From positions 62,001 through 126,000 of the forward strand of contig NZ_MKUD01000010.1 in the NCBI RefSeq assembly GCF_001898575.1: 64,000 nucleotides of DNA, given 5' to 3'. How positions within the stretch are numbered: position 1 is the first letter of the stretch; every line of letters starts with the position of its first letter. Made by a program: the position numbers and the translations under genes. The notes beneath the pieces are model-generated. The model ran no database searches and was not told where the DNA came from. It saw only the letters and a list, made by a program, of their open reading frames with translations. Shown here in pieces: positions 32,715-43,900 of this stretch. The stretch comes from Spirosoma sp. 48-14. GTDB lineage: Bacteria > Bacteroidota > Bacteroidia > Cytophagales > Spirosomataceae.

Positions 32715-32763
32715 TGCCTTCTAAGCAGACGGTCAAGCGTTCGAGTCGCTTCGGGATCACTCA
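32715..32763 (+). other. Attachment site: 3' part of tRNA-Arg(TCT)
   Basis: TGCCTTCTAAGCA gives a 7-nt anticodon loop with anticodon TCT, followed by the variable loop, a T-arm with perfect stem (AAGCG, TTCGAGT, CGCTT) and the acceptor strand CGGGATC. The D-arm and 5' acceptor are absent, and the outer anticodon stem pairs are broken. This is the attachment core left at the right end; the intact tRNA should be at the left end, outside the window. Confidence 0.75.
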
Positions 32764-32770
32764 GATAATC

Positions 32771-32802
32771 AAGCACTTATCTAAAATGATAAGTGCTTTT
32801 TT
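32771..32802 (+). terminator. tRNA-Arg downstream terminator
   Basis: AAGCACTTAT pairs with ATAAGTGCTT with an 8-nt loop, followed by TTTTT. It would be the original terminator of the tRNA gene, now on the chromosomal side of the att site. From here to 33163 I see no other gene. Confidence 0.75.
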
Positions 32803-33163
32803 GTTTAAACCGCGTTTTAAACAAATATTACCCCGGTTGTTAATCAATAAAAAAGGTCTTGGTACAGACCTGCTTTTAATATTTATCTAATTCCAGTAAA
32901 TCAACGTTTGATTTTATTCTGGCAAACCGCAAGCATACAAACTTTTAATGGCTTGTAGTCTTCTCCTTATAAGAATCCCTTCAATGCCTGCCACATGTGC
33001 TTGGTTGAACAAAACTCGGTTAAGCCCTTTTTGGGAGCTAGGAAGTACGTTCTCTATGAGTTTTGCCATGTCCCATCTGTAATTACTGGCACATAGACGT
33101 ATATAATAACCAGCGTATTACATTTTTACATACGTTTACTGCTTCATTTTGAGGTTAAAACGT

Positions 33164-35836
33164 ATGAAAGAATTTTCCCTATCCGACCTTTTAAAGTCAA
33201 TTTGTGGAGAAAAAAGAAGACGGCTGCCATACCAACTCATAGTGCTAAAGAGTTGGTTGTTTTTCCTGCTTGGATTGAGTTTGTTAGGCTTTCTGGGAAA
33301 TTCATCTGAGGCTTGGGCTCAATGTCCTGCCCATGTTAATCCCGTTGCAAGCCTGACCGTTTTGGCAGGGTCAGTAGTCAATGCAATTAGTTTTGATGGA
33401 ACATCCAACAGTTATGAGTGGTCCAACTCTAATCCTGACATAGGATTGCCAACCAACGGTAGGGGAACTATTAGCTCGTTCACTGCCCTCAATAGTGGAA
33501 CCAGCTCACAGACGGCTATCATAACTGTAACTCCAATAACTAAGTCTTCTCCTCTACTGTACGTGAGCTTAGAGCAATCGATAAGCAGTACAACAACTGG
33601 ATTAGTGGATGTCTATGACCCTATATCTAATACGATTCTTACGTCAATTGAAATCGGTCATGATCCCTTCGGCGTAGCAATCAGCCCGGATGGCAGTCGA
33701 GTCTACGTAACTAATAGTCAGTCTAATAATGTAAGTGTGATCAATACCACCAATAATACGGTGATCGCTACCGTCCAGGTTGGTGCTTCGCCGAGTGGCA
33801 TATGTATAACTCCTGATGGTCATTGGGTTTATGTATCCAATCGGGAATCCAATACTTTAAGTGTTATCAGTGCGTCTACCAATACGGTGCACGCCACTAT
33901 TCCGGTTCAGAAAGATCCTCTCGGGATAAGTGTAAGCCCCGAGGGAAACCGAATCTACGTAGCATCCAGTTTCAAGGGAGTGAGTGTTATTGATGTTGCA
34001 ACAAATCAAGTAATAACGACTATTTCAATAGGATATCCTATTGGAGTGAGTGTAAGCCCTGATGGGAAGCGGGTTTATGCTACCAGTGTATCTGAAAGTG
34101 CGGTAAAAGTTATTGATGCAGCTACCAATACCATTATGGCATCAATCCCAGTGGGCGATATCCCTTATGGTATAAGTGTAAGTCCGGACGGCAGCCGAGT
34201 TTATGTGAGCAATGAACTTTTGAATACAGTAAGTGTAATTGATGCGCTCGCCAGCGCAGTAATTGCTACCATCCCAGTAGGCTTGCGTCCTAATGGGATA
34301 AGTGTGAGCCCAGATGGGAAGCGAGTTTATGTGATAAATTCGTTAGGGTTTAGTATGAGTATTATTGATGCGGCAGCCAATACCGTTATAGAAAAAATAT
34401 TCTTTCCTAAACCAGTTGGGAATAATTTAGGAAACTTTGTTCAGTCGGGTTTATGTAAGGGTGAGCCTGTAAACTTTACAATCACTGTGCTGCCGATGCT
34501 CAGTTTACAGGCTAACTCCACTCTTAGCGTCAATCAACCCATATCAGTAACGGCTACTGGTTGCTCAGGGGGGGGGACCATTAACTGGAGCCCTCAGGGA
34601 GGGCTTGGCTCGGCAGATGGAGCTGTCTACACTTTCTCGGCACCCGGTAGCTATACCCTTTCTGCTTCCTGCACTCTGGGTAGTTACACCAGTCAGACTA
34701 GTACTCCCACGACACTGACAATACTGCCGTCAGTACCAATTTTCGCGATTGCTTCCGTCAACCTGATCAGCTGCGAGGCCACCGATACTGGTCGGCGATT
34801 GATCAAGTTCGATCCCGTCTACACGGGGCAGACAGGAGAGAAGATTGTGCTTGCTATTGCCTACGATAACTTCATTACTGATCAATCAGGGCCCTACACT
34901 TTAGAAGTGCCTATTGATCAGACGATTCTGACGTTTATTGCTCAACAGGGAGGTACTACGGCCATTTACAACTACCGCTGGCTGGATGCCTGTACACAGG
35001 CAACATCCAATCAACAGCCGATCACTACTGGTATTCCTAGTCAGACAGCCCTGGTAGGGCAAGCATATCAGCTTAACCTGGCTACTTACTTTGTTGATCC
35101 GAATAAAGATCCTTTAAGGTTTATCGTATCCGGTCTTCCCGACCATCTAAAGTTGACAGGATCCATCATAAGCGGCACTCTCTCCAGTACAGAAAGTTTT
35201 GTGATCAGTGTAACGGCGGTTAATCCAAAGGGTTTGTTCGTATCGACGACTTTTCAGCTCACAGTCAATGAGGTAATCCCACCAACTCAACCCTTTACTA
35301 TAGTTAGTGTCATCATGAATGGTTGTCAGAATTTGGGGAATAATCTGCGGCTGGTGAGTTTCTCTAATCAATACGCTGGTCTAACGGGGGAGCCGATCGT
35401 ACTGGCGATGACTAATGGATACATCACTACGCTGGCAGGACCTTACAGCCAAACTCTATCAACTGATCAGCCGCTTTTAACTCTGATTGCTAACCAGGGA
35501 GGGGCAACCGCTGTCTTCAACTACAATTGGCTGTCGGCTTGTGGTAGTGGAGCGCGTCGAGCGATTGGGGAGATATCGACTGACTTGCAGGTGAAAGTAC
35601 TGGGTAATCCGGTGCAGGGCCAACAGGTGGAGTTGGAGATTCGGGGCGTGGTAGGGAGTTGGGTAGAGGTATCATTGCTGGATGCCCAGGGGCGCTCTAA
35701 TCACCAGCAGCGGTTGACTTGGTTAACGGACGGGGAGCGAGTGAGTGTACCTTTAGCTCCAGCTTTAGGTATGCAGTTGGTTAAGGTACAGACTGAAAGT
35801 CAATCCCAAACGCTGAAAGTAATCAAGGGTCGCTAA
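33164..35836 (+). CDS. Secreted YVTN-family beta-propeller protein
   Basis: From the ATG at 33164 (an in-frame TTG 15 nt upstream is less likely), 890 residues. A signal peptide precedes the residues EAWAQ. Residues about 120-425 form YVTN propeller repeats with the SPDGSRVYVTN and NTVIATIPVG pattern. Further on are Ig-like/putative-Ig repeats (SQTALVGQAYQLNLATYFVDPNKDPL), and the last about 80 residues resemble a type IX secretion sorting domain (LQVKVLGNPVQGQQVELEI, then QLVKVQTESQSQTLKVIKG). Probably exported to the cell surface. Confidence 0.8.
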   Translation: MKEFSLSDLLKSICGEKRRRLPYQLIVLKSWLFFLLGLSLLGFLGNSSEAWAQCPAHVNPVASLTVLAGSVVNAISFDGTSNSYEWSNSNPDIGLPTNGRGTISSFTALNSGTSSQTAIITVTPITKSSPLLYVSLEQSISSTTTGLVDVYDPISNTILTSIEIGHDPFGVAISPDGSRVYVTNSQSNNVSVINTTNNTVIATVQVGASPSGICITPDGHWVYVSNRESNTLSVISASTNTVHATIPVQKDPLGISVSPEGNRIYVASSFKGVSVIDVATNQVITTISIGYPIGVSVSPDGKRVYATSVSESAVKVIDAATNTIMASIPVGDIPYGISVSPDGSRVYVSNELLNTVSVIDALASAVIATIPVGLRPNGISVSPDGKRVYVINSLGFSMSIIDAAANTVIEKIFFPKPVGNNLGNFVQSGLCKGEPVNFTITVLPMLSLQANSTLSVNQPISVTATGCSGGGTINWSPQGGLGSADGAVYTFSAPGSYTLSASCTLGSYTSQTSTPTTLTILPSVPIFAIASVNLISCEATDTGRRLIKFDPVYTGQTGEKIVLAIAYDNFITDQSGPYTLEVPIDQTILTFIAQQGGTTAIYNYRWLDACTQATSNQQPITTGIPSQTALVGQAYQLNLATYFVDPNKDPLRFIVSGLPDHLKLTGSIISGTLSSTESFVISVTAVNPKGLFVSTTFQLTVNEVIPPTQPFTIVSVIMNGCQNLGNNLRLVSFSNQYAGLTGEPIVLAMTNGYITTLAGPYSQTLSTDQPLLTLIANQGGATAVFNYNWLSACGSGARRAIGEISTDLQVKVLGNPVQGQQVELEIRGVVGSWVEVSLLDAQGRSNHQQRLTWLTDGERVSVPLAPALGMQLVKVQTESQSQTLKVIKGR

Positions 35837-36496
35837 CATAGGAGCAGTAACCGATTTATTCCATCAAAGTTGGGTCTTACTCTCCTTGGGCTGGTACAAG
35901 GCAAAATCCATACCCAGTACTTTCAGGTATATTATAGGGAGCTTACCACCTTGCATCTGGGTGCGAGGTCCTCATTAAAGCTAGCCAAGGAAACGCATTA
36001 TCAGGACTTATTCTAAAGACTTTTCTTCGGCATACTACCTCTAATAGCTGGCTATGTCTTTTTGCAGGTATCCAAGTGAGCGATAGGAGCATTTTGCTGT
36101 ATGCTATTTGGTTTGGGAGTTGAAAGCTGGGAAGGGTTAGAGTGCCACGTCGTGTTATACCACCTTGCCAAATAAGGCGATCTACAAAAACTTATTTTAG
36201 TAAATAAAAATTTTAAAATGGTTATATATTGGGAGTGATAGATAAAGTTTATACATGGCCGATATACGCGTTATGGGCCAAATACCCATTTCTGGTTGTC
36301 GCTTTTTATCGATAAAGCGCTTCGTTTTGTCCAACGATATGGGCTCCCATTCAACTCCGCTTGGTGGTTCGATAGATGGCAACTTCAGTGAAGCCATTAA
36401 AGGCCAGCAAACCAACTCAGCTAGTTGTAGTTATCAGTCATAGTGTTTGAATCAAAACGAGTTAGCTGTCGCTTGTACTAACCACAAAGTACCCCT
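35837..36496. other. Intergenic stretch without recognisable gene
   Basis: About 660 bp with only short open frames on both strands (for example 36197-36415 minus and 36255-36443 plus) that lack coding character. It may be remnants of decayed genes after the propeller gene. I see no clear RNA, repeat or promoter. Confidence 0.4.
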
Positions 36497-36775
36497 ATGA
36501 CCATTAGGAAGTTACTACATTGGATTACACCACTAACGTTAGGAGCTTTAGTGGGTCTCTACGAGATCCTGCATGGCTTATATTATGTACTGTACGGAAC
36601 ACCCGAACAGAAGCGAGATTATCCACTCGAGATTGTACTAGGTCTGCCTATCATGGTCATTTGCCTTGGGGGACATTGGGTGATAAGTCGGCTTACACAT
36701 TCGAATACGCGCACTATCTGGATTATTGAATCAATATTGGTGGGGCTGACCCTGTACGGTTTTTATCGGTCGTAA
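36497..36775 (+). CDS. Small membrane protein
   Basis: A 92-residue protein with three hydrophobic helices (about 13-33, 46-66 and 72-90). It stands alone between two non-coding gaps. The family is not recognised. Codon usage and membrane pattern suggest it is real. Confidence 0.5.
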   Translation: MTIRKLLHWITPLTLGALVGLYEILHGLYYVLYGTPEQKRDYPLEIVLGLPIMVICLGGHWVISRLTHSNTRTIWIIESILVGLTLYGFYRS

Positions 36776-37186
36776 AAGTGCATAGTACGGTCAGAAACGG
36801 AGCGGACAGCATTTTAGTCAGAACTCAGTATGAATAATATCGTAACGATTTGTTAGGCAACAGCCGGGCTGAAACAGCTAATTTATTGGCAAAAGGGTAG
36901 GAGTAGAATTAGGGATTCCCAGTAGGCGATCTTGCTCCTTGCCCATGTAAATTACTAATCGAGTGAAACGTTAAATTTTACTATGAGTAGCACCTCTGAT
37001 GGTCATCCAACCATGCATATATCTAAATCCTGAATGGGCTATAAAACTCTTGCAGATGAAGATGGTGATTGCAGAATAAAGAGAAATCTATTAATCTGTC
37101 GTGACTCTGCATCAGTGGATTTAGAAAGCCAGTAATGCGTCTATTCCATAAAATGAAGTGCCTCTTTGAAGCTATGTTGCTACTGT
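36776..37186. other. Non-coding gap before the TreZ-like gene
   Basis: About 400 bp without a gene or clear repeat. It continues into the first 11-bp heptamer array at 37187. Confidence 0.4.
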
Positions 37187-37244
37187 TTCTAAGAAGTTTC
37201 TAAGATCTGATTAAGGCCTTTCTAAGTATTTCAGGTGTTATTTG
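37187..37244 (+). promoter_or_regulatory. Heptamer array a and promoter
   Basis: TTCTAAG (37187), TTCTAAG (37198), GATTAAG (37209) and TTCTAAG (37220) have an exact 11-bp pitch. Ten nt after the last comes GTTATTTG (37237-37244), a -7-like box. It precedes the TreZ-like gene. The other arrays in this window have the same geometry. Confidence 0.75.
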
Positions 37245-37440
37245 CTCTGTTCGCAACTAGCCGACAGCGGATGGGGCTGTCTCGGAGACGCCCAATAATT
37301 CATTTATTTATAGCGAGTTATGTCAAGACCATGAAGCTGGGTGTCGATGCACTCGTCTGACCAATGGCTATGCGGTGGTTAAGAAAAATTTGCCAGTAGA
37401 TAGCTGGATGGTTCGCCAGCATCTCGTAACCGCTTTTTCT

Positions 37441-39201
37441 ATGAGTAACACGATAGAGTATCCGCAACGATCGCTTGGTCTTACGTTCACCCCAGACCGT
37501 AAGGCCCGGCTACATATATGGGCGCCTTTTGCTGAAAAAGTGGTCGTTACCCTCCCCATGAAATCGTTGGAATTACCTTTACAAAAGGGTACTGACGGGT
37601 ATTGGAATACCGAAACGGATCAGATCAAACCCGGTGATTTATATACGTTTGTCATTAACGACGAGCAGGAATGCGCTGACCCGGCGTCGCTCATACAGCC
37701 TCAGGGAGTTTATGGGCCTTCTGAAGCTTTTGATACATCAGCTTTTTACTGGGAAGATGCGCACTGGATCAATCCGCCTATCAACGAATACATCATTTAT
37801 GAAGTCGATATCTGCACCTTTACACCAGCAGGTACCTTGAAGGCGTTGATCCATAAACTGAATTACCTGAAAAAGCTGGGTGTTACGGCTATTCTGCTCA
37901 GGCCGGTCCCCCCGTTTCTGAATCCTAACGATCAACAGCCGGGATCGCCTTTTTTATACGCTGTTCAGTCGTCCTGCGGTGGTCCGGCTCATCTGCAACA
38001 ATTGGTAAATGCCTGCCATTTTGAAGGAATTGCGGTTATTCTGGATCTAGTATATCAATGGGGCGAACAACCTGCAAAGGAGGTAGGAAACGTTGGCTTT
38101 CTGGGCCATTCGCAGACTCGTATGCCTAATCGTAAACCGGCTTTGTCCCATGAGGCTAATGAGCGCTATATTATCGAAAATATGCTCATGTGGTTCCGGG
38201 AGTTTCATATCGACGCGCTCCAGTTGACGGATAGTCAAACCCTGCCCGATGCTGACCAGCTACTTCATCAGATGCGAACGCATACGAGTGCGTTGACCCG
38301 CATCACCGGACGGCAATACTACCTGCTGGCTGAACACGCTATCACGCAACGCCTGTCTGGTAACGATCAGCAGACTGGCGATCTATTTGTAGAGCAGGTG
38401 CCGCCCGAAAAAATGGCTGAGGCAACCGGGATATCCTTTGATCAGGATATGGTCATCCGACGGTGCCAAACCCGGCATTATCAGGAATCGTATCTGTATG
38501 ATTCAGACTTTTCGGCTGCACTCGATGAGTTATTCGATCAGGGAGATGGCGATGGGGTAGGCGAAGGGCTGATGTCTATTGCGCAGAAATGTGCTAAAAC
38601 CCATCCTAGCCTGCTGGAGGCCTATGCTGATCAGTCATTGTCTACGGAATTTGTGAAGCTGATGGCGGGCTATATTATGGTAAGCCCCTGTATACCTACC
38701 CTGTTTATGGGCGAGGAGTGGGGGGCTATGAATCCGTTTCAGACACTGACTCCCGGCGAGCCAGTTTCAATAGGTTCGGTTCCTGAATCGCTGCTCGTCG
38801 ATCAGGAAAGCCAGTCGGTCTCTGCGTTGCCCTGGGAAAGGCTGAGCGAGCAATCCTGTAGCACCTTATATCAGTATTATCAGTCGCTTACGGCGCTCCG
38901 GCGACAACAACCTGCCTTGCATCACCTCAATTCGGGGCAAACCCGGACCATTCAAAAGCAGGGTGAGCCAACCATCCGTATGCACCGATCGTATAAAGCC
39001 AATGAGGTGGTATGTCTGATGAATTTTTCGCCTGAAAAGCAAGTCGTTACCTTGCCTGAATCGAGAAATGGCTGGCAGAAACTGCTCGATTCGGCCGATC
39101 CGGTCTGGGGTGGTCCGGGCCAGTCGCCCGAGTTGGTGACGACTACTACAATGCTGACACTACAGCCCGAATCAATCGTCGTTTATAAAGCACAGTCCTG
39201 A
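37441..39201 (+). CDS. TreZ-like GH13 protein with degenerate active site
   Basis: A 586-residue protein from the ATG at 37441 (a GTG at 37375 is in frame). It has a CBM48-like N-terminal beta domain (about 10-105) and a GH13 barrel with YEVDICTFTPAGTL and KLGVTAILLRPV, the layout of malto-oligosyltrehalose trehalohydrolase. The catalytic region has changed: the usual DGxRLDA is DALQLTD (Arg to Q261, nucleophile Asp to T263), VYNH is VYQW, and NHDQ is YADQ; only the acid E298 (LLAEHA) remains. Probably not an active hydrolase. No treY gene is nearby. Confidence 0.8.
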   Translation: MSNTIEYPQRSLGLTFTPDRKARLHIWAPFAEKVVVTLPMKSLELPLQKGTDGYWNTETDQIKPGDLYTFVINDEQECADPASLIQPQGVYGPSEAFDTSAFYWEDAHWINPPINEYIIYEVDICTFTPAGTLKALIHKLNYLKKLGVTAILLRPVPPFLNPNDQQPGSPFLYAVQSSCGGPAHLQQLVNACHFEGIAVILDLVYQWGEQPAKEVGNVGFLGHSQTRMPNRKPALSHEANERYIIENMLMWFREFHIDALQLTDSQTLPDADQLLHQMRTHTSALTRITGRQYYLLAEHAITQRLSGNDQQTGDLFVEQVPPEKMAEATGISFDQDMVIRRCQTRHYQESYLYDSDFSAALDELFDQGDGDGVGEGLMSIAQKCAKTHPSLLEAYADQSLSTEFVKLMAGYIMVSPCIPTLFMGEEWGAMNPFQTLTPGEPVSIGSVPESLLVDQESQSVSALPWERLSEQSCSTLYQYYQSLTALRRQQPALHHLNSGQTRTIQKQGEPTIRMHRSYKANEVVCLMNFSPEKQVVTLPESRNGWQKLLDSADPVWGGPGQSPELVTTTTMLTLQPESIVVYKAQS

Positions 39202-39346
39202 ACTTGTTTGGGCGAGATAGCAAACGCATAAACCCTGCCTATATGGCACTTAAAAGTGCAAACCGATGAGTGATTCTGGTACATGCTAACTAGGTTTTAA
39301 AGCGTCGTAAGGTTGGCGTTGACCTGATCTGCGTTAACGTGATGAT

Positions 39347-40960
39347 CTAGTTTTCACTGAGCAACTTTAATAACACACCATTAGTCCAGCCGAAGCCGTC
39401 CTGATTAGGGTATTCACCGCCTTTAGCTGCGGCCGTACTAACTACGTCGTATTTTTCGACCATCTTGCCCGACGCTTTGTAGACCCGTAGATTTTCGGCT
39501 ACCCAGTGTGTCTTAACCTTATTAGCCAGTGGAACCTGACGATACGTGCGGAGTCCCTGAATAGCTATCCATTGCAGTGGTGCCCAGCCGTTGGGCGCAT
39601 CCCACTGCTGCCCCGTAGTTTGCAGTGTCGCCGTTAGGCCGCCCGGTTTCAGAAACGATTGTTCCACCTTGCGGGCCACCGTCACAGCCTGGGCCGACGT
39701 AGCAATTTTTACAAAAAGAGGGTATACCCCCGCCAGCGTATAGACCAGCGATGGTTTGCGGGACACGAAATCATAATCGAAAAAGAAGCCGCTTTTAGGA
39801 TTCCAGCAGTAGCGCTGGATGGCGATACGGCGTTGCTGGGCCAGTTGCTCATAGGTTTTCGAACGAGTTAGATCGCCTTTCAGTCGGTACCCGTCTGCCA
39901 ATGTTTGCTCCAGATTGACCAGTAGCGTATTTAAGTCGACGGGAACGAAATCGGTCGTGTGAATCGTGCGTAGATTTTTTCCATCCCGGAACCAGCGACT
40001 GCTGAAATCCCAACCCGACTCGGCCGCAGCCCGAAGATGCCGGTAAAGAACCGCCGGATTTCTGGTATGCCGGACCAGTTGCACATCCTCTCGATACGAT
40101 TCCGGGCGCGGGGTTGATTGGTCGTCATAGTAACGATTCATATACACACCTTCGGCCAGTTGTACCACCCGTCGGTAAGCCGGTTGTTGTGTTGTTAACC
40201 GATCTTTGCCATCCATCCAGAAATCATACTCCTGCTGGAGTTCGGGCAAATAGGTGAGCAACGCCCGACGTCCCTGAATTTCTGTGAGCAGATTGACCAT
40301 GAACGAGAAAAACGGCGGCTGTGACCGACTCAGAAAATACGTTCGATTTCCGTTGGGAATAAAACCAAACGTACGGATCAGGTAGGCGAAGTTATCGACC
40401 ATATTTCTAATCAGCGCTGTTTTGCCCGACGCCCGAAGGCCTAACATCGTGAAATAGCTATCCCAGTAATAAATCTCTCCAAAGCGCCCACCGGGCACGA
40501 CGTACGGATTTGGCAAGGGAATCAGCGACCCAGCCTGTTCACCTGGTTTAGAACGGGGCGTGGCCGGGCGAGTGAGTACAGGCCATAGATCGGTTATGTG
40601 CTGGCTCGCTGATTGACCGACGCGACTCGTGTAGCCCGATGCGGACTTGGTCGGTAGTGTAAACTGTTGTAAAACAAACGCTTTTAGGGTGAAGTCGTTA
40701 CGCTGCCGGGCTTTCTCGTAGCTCGTCAGAATGGCTTCTGGCGGGTAGTTGGGAATGCAGTCGGCAAAGGTTTTCGAATCGGGGAAAACCGCTTTTAGCT
40801 GAACGGCTTCAAATAACTTACCGAATTGCTCGTCGGGGCCTGGTAGGGATTGTTGTTCTGGGCTGGCGTTTTTAAGGACCTGCTGCCCCTGACTGGCGGG
40901 TAGGCTACTAAAAAAGAAAACAAGAACTAAGAGGTATTGAATCGGATGGTATTGTTTCAT
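39347..40960 (-). CDS. treA: Periplasmic trehalase (GH37)
   Basis: A 537-residue protein with a signal peptide (about 1-26). Signature 1, GGRFGEIYYWDSYF (near residue 160), and signature 2, QWDAPNGWAPLQ (near 450), define GH37 trehalases, which cleave trehalose to two glucoses in the periplasm. Its start is 29 nt downstream of the TreS-maltokinase gene on the same strand, so the two form an operon driven by heptamer array b'. Confidence 0.93.
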   Translation of the reverse strand: MKQYHPIQYLLVLVFFFSSLPASQGQQVLKNASPEQQSLPGPDEQFGKLFEAVQLKAVFPDSKTFADCIPNYPPEAILTSYEKARQRNDFTLKAFVLQQFTLPTKSASGYTSRVGQSASQHITDLWPVLTRPATPRSKPGEQAGSLIPLPNPYVVPGGRFGEIYYWDSYFTMLGLRASGKTALIRNMVDNFAYLIRTFGFIPNGNRTYFLSRSQPPFFSFMVNLLTEIQGRRALLTYLPELQQEYDFWMDGKDRLTTQQPAYRRVVQLAEGVYMNRYYDDQSTPRPESYREDVQLVRHTRNPAVLYRHLRAAAESGWDFSSRWFRDGKNLRTIHTTDFVPVDLNTLLVNLEQTLADGYRLKGDLTRSKTYEQLAQQRRIAIQRYCWNPKSGFFFDYDFVSRKPSLVYTLAGVYPLFVKIATSAQAVTVARKVEQSFLKPGGLTATLQTTGQQWDAPNGWAPLQWIAIQGLRTYRQVPLANKVKTHWVAENLRVYKASGKMVEKYDVVSTAAAKGGEYPNQDGFGWTNGVLLKLLSEN

Positions 40961-40989
40961 GAAGTTCCGTTTATGGATAGGGCGTTCGA

Positions 40990-43900
40990 TTAGAACGACC
41001 CTATCCCATCAACTGTCTCAGGCACAAACGCTTTCGCTACAGTGTCCGGCCGGTCTATAATCGATTGAATGATCTGCAGCGGTACGCGTACCCATTCGGG
41101 ACGATGGCTTAACTCCTGATTTAAATCCGAGATGGCTTTTTCGAGCAGATAGGTTTCCAGCATCATTTGCAGATCGTCGGGATCGTCAGGAATGAACGAG
41201 CTGCCCTGAACTGTATCCAGATAGGCCTCCATAAAAAAGTTGCTCATGCACTGCGCCCAGAATCCGGCATAGGGTAGTAGGGGAGCAGTATCTTCGGCCG
41301 TTACCTGATTTGTCTGTAAAAAACCTTCGTAGCCGACGTAGTAAAACGAGCGGATCAGGGACGCTACATCGCGCAGGGGCGACCGCTTCAAGCGACGTTC
41401 GCTGTAGCTCCGGCCCGACTCGCCACCGAAATCCTGAATAGCGATGTCTTTTCCCGTCAGCAGAATCTTTTCCAGTTGCAGATCGCCGTGAATGCGGATT
41501 TTCGTGCTGACCAGTTTTTTACCATAAATGCGTTTGAACAGGGCTAATACCTCTTCTTTTCGGCCTAGTATCCGTTCCACATCCTGCCGTACATCGTCCG
41601 GAAGGCGTTGAAGGTTCCGTTTCTGCGTCTGGTAGCTTTCGCGAACCAGCGATTGGAAACCGGCATATAAAGAGCGCTGATAATGGAGGGAGAACTCTTC
41701 CGGTGAAAAATCGCCCAGTGTCTTGTCAGACGCCAGTGCCCGATGCATCTGGCCGATTCGTTCCCCTAAAAGGCGAACCTGCTCGGCGGCACGATGACCG
41801 ATCAGCTCCTGAGTTTCATGCCCAAGCTCAGCGAAGGAGACGGGTTGGCTCAATGTACCCAGGCTGGCATTCACCGCATCGGCCAATTGTACCGGATTGC
41901 GGGCCAAAATCCGTTCAATGAAATTGTTGATGCGCTCCAGTACGTACTGCTTGCCATCGCCATGCTGCGCTACCTGTTTCTGCATGACGGCCAACATGAT
42001 TGGCTCGCCAGAAACAAACATTTCGAGCATACCCGCAAACGGAGGCACATTGGAAAAACCGGCCTTTTCCGACAGGAACCAGCTTATTTCGGCATCCGGG
42101 TTGATGGATCGGTCGACCTTCCGATATACTTTCAGTACGAAACAGTGGTCGTAGACAATAGAGGCATAGGCTGGGCCGGAAGCCGCCAGTTTCGACTTTA
42201 TTGTGCTGTGCTGTGCTACGTAATCCGTTAGCATTGGCTTACTTTGACGTACCAGATTGCCTTCTGCAGGCCTGTTTTCCCCAGCTATTTTCTGAAGTAA
42301 TGCCTGCTGTACATCGGGGAGGTACAAGCCATCGCAGAGTACGCCCGACTCATGGCCCAGATGCAGATCAGCCAATACAGCCTGGGGGCAGCTATGCAGC
42401 AGAAGAGCGGACTGTAATTCGTCGGCAAAGGCAACGACCAACTGGAAAATTTCGGGCAGGCCGCGCTCGTACGACACCTCAAGCAACAGAATATAGGCCG
42501 AGCCTACCGGCAACATCAGTGGGGCATGGTTCAGGATCGTAACACTCCGCATGGTTACACGCTTTTCCCGGAACCAGTCCGTTCGGAGCAGATAGTCGGG
42601 TAACACTTTCGTTTCCAGTCGTTCGCGGGTGTTGTGATTCAGGATTTGTCCCCAGAGAGCAACGTGTAGTTCGGGCAACTGGAGCGGGCTAGTCTGATTT
42701 ACAGCTGCTTTTTCCAGGACAAACCATTGGTAGTCGTGAGGAGCCAACGTGAAGAAATACGTTTCCCGTTCGGAAATGGCCGGGAACGCATTCCGGCTGA
42801 ATAACTCCACAGGGATGTATCCACCGAAGCCATCCAGCTCGATCTCGGCAGGTTGTGCATATTTCGACAGGTTGATGATAATCAGCAGGGTCTGCTCTTC
42901 GTAGGTGCGGGTAAACGCCAGCACTTTCGGATTTTCGACGTTCAGGAACCTCATATCCCCCCGGCCAAACGCCTTGTATTTCTTTCGCAGCGTCATCATC
43001 CGCTTCATAAACCAGAACAGCGACGAGGTATTCTGGCGCTGGGTTTCAACGTTAACGGACTCGTAATGGTACTCCGAATCGAGAATGGTAGGTAAATACA
43101 GCTTATGCGGATTGGCAGCCGAAAAGCCCGCATTCCGATCGGGCGACCATTGCATGGGTGTGCGAACTCCGTCGCGGTCGCCCAGGTACACGTTGTCGCC
43201 CATCCCGATTTCATCACCATAATACAGAACGGGTGTACCGGGCAACGAGAAGAGCAGTGAATTCATCAGCTCGATTTTCTTCCGGTTGTTGCTCAGAAGG
43301 GGGGCCAGTCGATGGCGGAGACCGAGGTTAATGCGGGAGCGGGGATCTTTGATGTACGTTTTGTACATATAGTCCCGTTCTTCGTCGGTAACCATTTCCA
43401 GCGTCAGCTCATCGTGGTTGCGGAGAAAGATGGCCCACTGGCAGTTTTCGGGGATAGTGGGGGTCTGATCGAAAATGTCGGTGATGGGGTATCGATCTTC
43501 CATCTGCAACGCCATAAACAGACGCGGCATAACCGGGAAATGATAATTCATGTGGCATTCATCGCCATCGCCAAAGTACGACGCTGCATCTTCGGGCCAC
43601 ATGTTGGCTTCGGCCAGAAACACTACCCCCGGAAAATGGTCATCGATGTGCTGGCGTAGCTGTTTCAGAAAAGCGTGTGTTTCGGGCAGGTTTTCGCCAT
43701 TGGTGCCTTCCCGCTCGAACAGATACGGAACGGCATCGAGCCGGAAGCCATCCACGCCCATCTCGCACCAGTAGTCGATGATGTTGAATATCTCGCTTTG
43801 AACAAGCGGGTTGTCGTAGTTCAGATCCGGCTGGTGATGAAAAAAGCGGTGCCAGTAGTATTGCTGCGCTTCGTGATCCCAGGTCCAGTTGGAGTGTTCG

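Noticed and set aside
32700..32763. Complete tRNA gene
   Set aside because: No D-arm, no 5' acceptor strand and a disrupted anticodon stem; only the 3' part is present.
36197..36443. Two short overlapping ORFs on opposite strands
   Set aside because: No coding character or recognisable family; likely chance frames in a non-coding gap.
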